The position numbers and the translations under genes were made by a program. From RBG-16-57-9 sp964529745 (GTDB lineage Archaea > Thermoproteota > Bathyarchaeia > TCS64), in the NCBI GenBank assembly GCA_964529745.1, contig CAZGZR010000093.1:1-10366 (forward strand): a stretch of 10,366 nucleotides of DNA, in the 5' to 3' direction. Of this stretch, positions 6,323 to 10,366 are shown in pieces. Below the pieces are notes generated by a model. It searched no databases, was not told the DNA's origin, and saw nothing but the letters and a program-made list of their open reading frames with translations. How positions within the stretch are numbered: position 1 is the stretch's first letter; each line of letters opens with the position of its first letter.

Positions 6323-8095
6323 CTAGACGCGTTTCAATACGCGGCCAGGCGTGGCCCCCGTGTGTCCGCCCTTCTCTACGACGGCCTCGCCGTTCACGAA
6401 AACGTACTCGACCCCCTCCGGGTGACGCCTCGTCTCTATTTCGTCTCCCAGCACCTTGAGGCCAGGCAGGTCCATGAGGACGATGTCGGCGTAGGCGCCT
6501 TTCTTGAGGACCCCTCTGCCCTTCAGGTTGTGCACCTTGGCCGCCATGGTTGACGTCTTCTGGACGGCCTCCTCAAGCGTGAAGACGCCGCCGTCCCTCA
6601 CGTACTTTATGTAGAACATGGGGAACGCGCTGAAGGTGTTGATGCCGGGGAACGTATAGGGCGGGTTCTTCATCTCCCACTCGGTGTCGAAGACGCTGGT
6701 GTCCAGCCCCACCATGCCCTTGGGGTGGGTGTAGTACTGTAGGGCCCACCTCCTGGGCTCCAGCTGCCCCGTGACTCCGCGGGCGTCTGGGTCCTCGGCG
6801 ATGATGTCCATCCAGGTGTCCCACTCGTCGGCTTCCCGCTCTGCCGCTATCTCCCTTATACTCTTGCCTTCGACGCCGGGTACCTTGCTCTCGAGGACGT
6901 ATATGTTCTCGGCCCACCTGGGGTTGGTGTTGGGGTTGTACGCGACCCTGATGAACCACTTGCCGCGGCGTATGGCGTCCTTGACCTCCTCCCTGAAGCC
7001 CTCGACCTTGAGCCACTTGGCGAAGGCCTCGCGGCTCCCCAGCTCCCTGAGCCAGGGCGCGTATAGGCTGCAGAGGTAGGGCATGACGGCGAAGCCGCTG
7101 CGGGTCATCTGGGGTATGGCGTCCCAGGTGATGTCGAGTTCGCCGCCGCTCTCCCCAGTTATCATGTCTATGGTGGCCTTGAGGTTGGCCGCCTCCAGCT
7201 CCTCCGGCGCCGTGGGGTATATCTGCCAGCCAGTGCTGAGGTGGGCGAAGTGGAGCCTCACTCCGGTCTTCTTGTGTACGTCGACGCACTCCATGAGGGC
7301 GGTGATCTTCTCGTTTGGCACGTGGCCGGCGGCGATGCCGCGTCGCCTGCCCGTCCGCCTCCAGTGGGGGCAGTAGACGCCGCCGTACTCCTTGAGCACC
7401 GATACGCCGTCGATGATCTCCTCGTGGGCCGCGAAGACGTCGGGGTCGTAGTCGAGGCCCGTGCTCATGCCTACGCAGCCGTCCTTCATGCCCTGGTGGA
7501 TGTGCTCCCTCATCTCGGCCAGCTCCTCCTCGGTGGCGTAGCGCTTATAGTCTAGGCCCATCACCTTGGTGCGGACGCTGCCGTGGCCCAGTAGGGGCGC
7601 GTAGTTCATGCTGACGCCCACGTCCTCCACCTTCTCGAAGTAGCCCGCCATGGTGTCCCAGTCGAGCGTCCACCCGAAGTACTCCTCCATCCACTCGTTC
7701 ACCTGCTCCAGCGGGTAGTAGGGGAGCCTCGGGTAGTACTTGTACGGGTCCAGCTCCGGCAGGTGGTCCGTCAGCATCCGGGGCACCCTTATATGCTCCC
7801 CCAGCGGCGCGGGGCTTCCGCCGCACTGGCCGCCCACGAACGTGGTGACCCCCTGCATCACGTAGCTCTCCGCCTTGGGGAACCACAGCAGGGTCCAGTC
7901 GGCGTGACTGTGGGCGTCGATGAACCCGGGGGTGGCCGTTAGGCCCTCGGCGTCCACCGTCTCGACGGCGTCTCCCTTCACCTTACCTACCGCCGCCACC
8001 TTGTCGCCTTTGACTCCTATCGAGCCCTTGTAGGCCTTCTTGCCCGTGCCATCGACTATAGTCGCGTCCTTGATCAGGACATCATACTCATCCAA
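6323..8095 (-). CDS. divergent D-aminoacylase-family amidohydrolase
   Basis: This 590-residue metal-dependent amidohydrolase is a distant paralogue of the one at 2049-3650. The core metal site is intact: HSHAD (His62, His64), Cys91 in GGQCGG, MSTGLDYDPD (210-219), His244 in CPHWRR and His285 in HFAHLS. The catalytic Asp is most likely Asp465 in MVGLDTSV, which lacks the usual SDG form. The HPR motif after it is absent, replaced by PPYTFPGINTFSAFP. The C-terminal GHTGATPGRVLKRV (577-590) keeps the family ending. An arginine-rich insert, RRTGRRRG (246-253), follows the third His. The start is TTG, supported by GAGGAG six bases upstream. It lies 62 bases downstream of the COG2403-type gene on the same strand. 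Substrate is likely a cyclic or acylated amide but differs from that of the paralogue. Confidence 0.87.
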   Translation of the reverse strand: MDEYDVLIKDATIVDGTGKKAYKGSIGVKGDKVAAVGKVKGDAVETVDAEGLTATPGFIDAHSHADWTLLWFPKAESYVMQGVTTFVGGQCGGSPAPLGEHIRVPRMLTDHLPELDPYKYYPRLPYYPLEQVNEWMEEYFGWTLDWDTMAGYFEKVEDVGVSMNYAPLLGHGSVRTKVMGLDYKRYATEEELAEMREHIHQGMKDGCVGMSTGLDYDPDVFAAHEEIIDGVSVLKEYGGVYCPHWRRTGRRRGIAAGHVPNEKITALMECVDVHKKTGVRLHFAHLSTGWQIYPTAPEELEAANLKATIDMITGESGGELDITWDAIPQMTRSGFAVMPYLCSLYAPWLRELGSREAFAKWLKVEGFREEVKDAIRRGKWFIRVAYNPNTNPRWAENIYVLESKVPGVEGKSIREIAAEREADEWDTWMDIIAEDPDARGVTGQLEPRRWALQYYTHPKGMVGLDTSVFDTEWEMKNPPYTFPGINTFSAFPMFYIKYVRDGGVFTLEEAVQKTSTMAAKVHNLKGRGVLKKGAYADIVLMDLPGLKVLGDEIETRRHPEGVEYVFVNGEAVVEKGGHTGATPGRVLKRV

Positions 8096-8100
8096 TAGAA

Positions 8101-8137
8101 TCTCCTCAACATAAAGGGGAACCTGAGAATATAACGT
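8101..8137 (-). promoter_or_regulatory. ribosome-binding site and possible internal TATA box before the second deacylase
   Basis: On the minus strand GAGGAG (8102-8107) lies six bases before TTG at 8095, which decides that start. TTATATTC (about 8128-8135) lies about 25 bases further up and could serve as a gene-specific promoter inside the two-gene unit. Confidence 0.45.
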
Positions 8138-8157
8138 TTAGAATGGGCTAAGGGGAA

Positions 8158-9486
8158 CTACTCCAGGGCCTTGAAGACCTCGATGCCGAGGCTCCCCGTC
8201 TCGATCTCCTCGAACTCGTAGCGCACTCTAAGAACCGGTTTATCGACTTCGAGGTACCGCCGCAGGTCGGTGGGGGTCCCCATTAGCACAACGTCGCAGG
8301 GCACGGCGTTGATTATCTCCTCCAGTTCCTTCATCTGGTGTGGGCTGTACCCGACGGCGGGCAGCAGCTTGCCTAGGTGGGGCCAGAGCTCGTAGACCTC
8401 CTTTATGGTGCCTTTGGTATAGGGCCGGGGGTCCACTATCTCGGCTCCCTTCTCCATGGCCTTGATGGTGGCCGCGCCGTACTTCATCTCGCCGTGCGTG
8501 AGGGTGGGACCGTCCTCGATGACCAGCACCCGTTTCCCTCTGAGAGTGTCCTCGTCCTCGGCGGTGATGACTATGTTGGCGTCCATTATCTTGGCGTCCG
8601 GGTTGACCTTGCGTACGTTCTCCTTCACCTTCTCGATATTGGACGGGTCGGCCGTGTTCACCTTGCTCACGACCACCACGTCGGCCATCCTCACGTTGGT
8701 CTCCCCGGGGTAGTACCTGAGCTCGTGCCCCGCCCGGTGGGGGTCCACGAGGACGATGTGCAGTAACGGCACGTAGAACGGGAAGTCGTTGTTTCCCCCG
8801 TCCCATATGATCACGTCGGCCTCCTCCTCGGCGGCCTTCAGTATCTCCGCGTAGTCTACGCCGCTGTACACGACGGCGCCCATGTCCAGGTGGGGCTCGT
8901 AGTCCTCACGCTCCTCGATGGTGCAGTCGTAGCGGTCAAGGTCCTCGTAGGTCTCGAACCGTTGGACCCGCTGCTTTACCAGGTTACCGTAGGGCATGGG
9001 GTGGCGTATGACCACCACCCTGTACCCGTTCTCCCGGAGCAGCGAGACCAGCCACCTAGAGGTGGGGCTCTTGCCGCTGCCAGTCCTGGACGCGCATACG
9101 CTGATGAGGGACTTACTCGGCTTGATCATGGTGTCCTTGGGCCCCAGCAGGACGAAGGTGGCGCCCGCGGCCTGGACCTCGGCGGCCTTGTCTTGGAGGT
9201 ACGTCGCCGAGACGTCGCTGTAGGAGAAGAAGACCTCGTCTACTCCATGCTCCTGGATGAGCCTGGTTAGCTGGGCTTCGGGGTATATCTTTACTCCGTC
9301 GGGATACCTGGGGCCTGATAGCTCCGGCGGGTAGACGCGTTTCTCGACGCCGGCCTCCGTGTCGAGCTCTGATATCTGGGCGGCGGTGAAGGCGACGACC
9401 TCGTATCCCGGGTTTCCCCTGAAGAACGTGTTGAAGTTGTGGAAGTCCCTCCCCGCGGCTCCCATGATTATTGCTTTGCGTTTCAT
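8158..9486 (-). CDS. cyclic 2,3-diphosphoglycerate synthetase family P-loop protein (COG2403 type)
   Basis: A 442-residue cytoplasmic nucleotide-dependent enzyme. Residues 1-125 form an N-terminal Rossmann-like domain (KAIIMGAAGRDFHNFN, 4-19; FFSYSDVSATYL, 86-97). A P-loop follows at 133-140 (SRTGSGKS, with Ser in place of the first Gly). Next come a Walker-B-like DVIIWDGGNNDFPFY (224-238) and VVSKVNTAD (272-280), which sits where SIMIBI GTPases have the base-recognition loop. The archetype makes cyclic 2,3-diphosphoglycerate from 2,3-DPG and ATP in methanogens. Many homologues occur in organisms without that solute, so the reaction here is open. The neighbouring amidohydrolases suggest a role in amide or carbamoyl metabolism. 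ATG start; no strong ribosome-binding site. A TATA-like TTTTAT at about 9517-9525 suggests a leader of only about 10 bases. Confidence 0.83.
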   Translation of the reverse strand: MKRKAIIMGAAGRDFHNFNTFFRGNPGYEVVAFTAAQISELDTEAGVEKRVYPPELSGPRYPDGVKIYPEAQLTRLIQEHGVDEVFFSYSDVSATYLQDKAAEVQAAGATFVLLGPKDTMIKPSKSLISVCASRTGSGKSPTSRWLVSLLRENGYRVVVIRHPMPYGNLVKQRVQRFETYEDLDRYDCTIEEREDYEPHLDMGAVVYSGVDYAEILKAAEEEADVIIWDGGNNDFPFYVPLLHIVLVDPHRAGHELRYYPGETNVRMADVVVVSKVNTADPSNIEKVKENVRKVNPDAKIMDANIVITAEDEDTLRGKRVLVIEDGPTLTHGEMKYGAATIKAMEKGAEIVDPRPYTKGTIKEVYELWPHLGKLLPAVGYSPHQMKELEEIINAVPCDVVLMGTPTDLRRYLEVDKPVLRVRYEFEEIETGSLGIEVFKALE

Positions 9487-9658
9487 TAAGATTCAAGTAA
9501 GGCTTGGGCGACGACCCATAAAACAGTATCCTTTATGACAAAACACGCCTAGTTTGTCTCATACAGGACACGATTCATGCGTTATAAGCCGTCACTCGTC
9601 TGATATCGCTTAGCATAGATTATCCGTCCACTTATCTCGGTAATAGACCATCAAAAAG

Positions 9659-9719
9659 GATGGAGGGCAGCCTTAGTTTACCCATATACGGTAAGGGGCT
9701 AGGTATGCCGCCCTCCGTC
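9659..9719. ncRNA. nested hairpin, candidate structured RNA
   Basis: The DNA folds into one long hairpin: GATGGAGGGC (9659-9668) pairs with GCCCTCCGTC (9710-9719), 10 pairs with one G-T. Then CCTTAG/CTAGG (9671-9676, 9699-9703) pairs with one bulge, and TTACC/GGTAA (9678-9682, 9690-9694) closes a 7-base loop. About 20 pairs in nested order are unlikely by chance in an otherwise A/T-rich spacer. Read on the minus strand it is followed by CTTTTT, and a TTTTATA-type box lies 47 bases before it. Those features would fit a unit of about 90 bases from a start near 9742 to the T-run at about 9653. The one wobble pair favours the plus strand, so direction is open. It does not fit H/ACA or C/D box guides. 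Confidence 0.35.
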
Positions 9720-9765
9720 GGTAAATTCAAGTTGACTGTATAAGGATTATGAAACATTAAGAGGG

Positions 9766-9773
9766 TATAAAAG
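9766..9773. promoter_or_regulatory. isolated strong TATA box
   Basis: TATAAAAG on the plus strand, or CTTTTATA on the minus, stands in the middle of the spacer away from any gene start. Used leftwards it would start an RNA near 9742 that contains the hairpin. Used rightwards it would start near 9797, where no gene follows on that strand before 10129. Confidence 0.4.
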
Positions 9774-9910
9774 CGCACCAGTAGACGAGCCATCCTTCGG
9801 CGAATCCCTGCACCAGAGATGAACGAAACATCCTACAATAAATGACATCGGGGTTCAGGTAGCGAATCAGGTTCGAGCCGATATAACATCTAAACCTGCG
9901 ACCAAGATCC

Positions 9911-10012
9911 TCATCTTAGCATCAACACTAAACCTATGAGAATAAGGGCCACTCCATAGTATACTACCCAATTCGTCTTCTTCTTCGCCAGCCTTCCACA
10001 TCCACAGCTCAT
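9911..10012 (-). CDS. 33-residue membrane peptide with N-terminal CGCG motif
   Basis: A short gene encoding Met-Ser-Cys-Gly-Cys-Gly-Arg followed by a basic stretch (LAKKKTN), then one hydrophobic helix, WVVYYGVALILIGLVLML, and a final Arg. The paired cysteines before a basic patch and a single transmembrane span suggest a peptide anchored with its cysteines on the cytoplasmic side, where they might bind a metal or a partner. Translation signals are good: GAGGT lies six bases before the ATG, and a TATA-like ATTTTAAT (about 10046-10053) places the RNA start near 10025. It is divergent from the amidohydrolase at 10129. I do not recognise the family, but the signals and the clean helix make a chance frame unlikely. 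Confidence 0.62.
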   Translation of the reverse strand: MSCGCGRLAKKKTNWVVYYGVALILIGLVLMLR

Positions 10013-10018
10013 CGTCTA

Positions 10019-10055
10019 ACCTCATTAAGCAGTATTCCAATCCTGATTAAAATAA
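10019..10055 (-). promoter_or_regulatory. promoter and ribosome-binding site of the 33-residue gene
   Basis: On the minus strand, ATTATTTTAATC (about 10045-10056) is a TATA-like element and GAGGT (10019-10023) is the ribosome-binding site, six bases from the ATG at 10012. Confidence 0.45.
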
Positions 10056-10064
10056 TGTGTAGGT

Positions 10065-10109
10065 AGGTTAACCTTATTCGCGAGTACATGGGTAAGGGTG
10101 TATAGACCC
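10065..10109 (+). promoter_or_regulatory. divergent control region before the amidohydrolase
   Basis: AGGTTAACCT (10065-10074) is a perfect 10-base palindrome. GGGT-GTATAG-ACCC (10096-10109) brackets a TATA-like core placed about 28 bases before the TTG start at 10129. Either could be an operator in the 116-base region shared by two divergent genes. Confidence 0.35.
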
Positions 10110-10128
10110 CTGTATAATGGTGGTATAG

Positions 10129-10366
10129 TTGGCAGACATCCTCATAAAGAACGGAACGGTCATCACGATGGACCCGGGTCGCCGGGTGTTGATGGACGGC
10201 GCCGTCGCCATAGAGAAGGACAGGATACTGGAAGTCGGCGAGACCGCTGAGCTAGTTAAAAGCCATGACGCCGACAGAGTGATCGACGCCGACAGGATGG
10301 TGGTGATGCCGGGCCTCATGGACGGCCACAGCCACGCCGGCCACAGCCTCCTCAGGAGCCTAGGCA
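10129..10366 (+). CDS. ATZ/TRZ-type amidohydrolase (SAH deaminase/chlorohydrolase family), N-terminal part
   Basis: Only the first 79 codons lie in the window. The N-terminus, MADILIKNGTVITMDPGRRV, is the beta sandwich opening of the subtype III amidohydrolases. It is followed by VMPGLMDGHSHAGHSLLRSL (residues 59-78), where HSH supplies the first two metal ligands. The pattern HAGHSLLRSLG is typical of the TrzA/AtzB/MtaD/SsnA group, which deaminates or dechlorinates heterocycles such as S-adenosylhomocysteine, methylthioadenosine, guanine or s-triazines. An in-frame TAG directly upstream (10126-10128) forces the start to TTG at 10129, or to the ATG at codon 14, which would lose the first strand. 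A GGTGG ribosome-binding site lies five bases upstream. Substrate cannot be told without the rest of the protein. Confidence 0.87.
   Translation, partial: MADILIKNGTVITMDPGRRVLMDGAVAIEKDRILEVGETAELVKSHDADRVIDADRMVVMPGLMDGHSHAGHSLLRSLG

Larger units (their letters stand above)
9487..9910. other. 424-base intergenic region with hairpin and orphan TATA box
   Basis: No convincing protein gene is visible. Short frames exist, the longest a 53-codon minus-strand frame at 9632-9793 without a spaced ribosome-binding site. The region holds the likely promoter of the COG2403-type gene at its left end, the nested hairpin at 9659-9719, and an isolated TATAAAAG at 9766-9773. It also contains ATCGG/CCGAT (9847-9851 and 9877-9881), which encloses two GGTTC copies. 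A small-RNA locus is plausible. Confidence 0.5.

Noticed and set aside
9632..9793. 53-codon minus-strand open frame across the nested hairpin
   Set aside because: It has no properly spaced ribosome-binding site, no recognisable domain, and is better explained as a frame through a structured RNA region.
9757..9831. 24-codon minus-strand frame in the same spacer
   Set aside because: It is very short and AGG directly abuts the ATG, so there is no usable ribosome-binding spacing and no family resemblance.
9847..9900. tRNA-like GGTTCGAGCC segment
   Set aside because: The T-loop-like sequence has no matching acceptor, D or anticodon stems at tRNA spacing, so it is not a tRNA gene.
1..10366. CRISPR array, insertion sequence or tandem repeat
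   Set aside because: I saw no regularly spaced repeats, transposase motifs or terminal inverted repeats anywhere in the window.

Overview
The window looks archaeal. The valyl-tRNA synthetase is of the archaeal type, promoters are TATA boxes rather than -35/-10 pairs, the tRNA carries an encoded CCA, and arginine and isoleucine codons favour AGG and ATA. A lineage within Thermoproteota is a guess that this sequence cannot settle. Many genes appear to start with TTG, and two of these starts are fixed by an in-frame stop just upstream.

Layout. 1-990 (minus) is the 5' part of valS. 1214-3650 (minus) is a two-gene unit: an N-acyl-D-amino-acid deacylase-type amidohydrolase followed, almost overlapping, by a metallo-beta-lactamase-fold hydrolase. 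3867-6320 (plus) is a block of small or lineage-restricted genes: a secreted, C-terminally anchored DOMON-like protein, tRNA-Ile(GAT), a 71-residue winged-helix-like protein behind palindromic promoter DNA, a coiled-coil protein, a stand-alone SWIM zinc-finger protein and a second small winged-helix-like protein. 6323-9486 (minus) holds a P-loop protein of the cyclic 2,3-diphosphoglycerate synthetase family (COG2403 type) followed by a second, divergent deacylase-type amidohydrolase. 9487-10128 is mostly non-coding but contains a strong nested hairpin, an orphan TATA box and an overlooked 33-codon gene for a CGCG-plus-membrane-helix peptide. 10129 onward (plus) is the start of an ATZ/TRZ (SAH/chlorohydrolase) type amidohydrolase.

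Three amidohydrolases, one MBL hydrolase and one COG2403 P-loop enzyme lie within about 9 kb. This suggests a catabolic or salvage neighbourhood for cyclic or acylated amides, N-acyl-D-amino acids or deaminable heterocycles, with the P-loop enzyme supplying an ATP- or GTP-dependent step. That grouping is inference from context; no single gene proves the substrate. The most unusual points are the missing conventional start codon of the MBL gene, the altered active-site region of the second deacylase, the 33-residue membrane peptide, the hairpin at 9659-9719 and the palindromic promoter of the small winged-helix gene.
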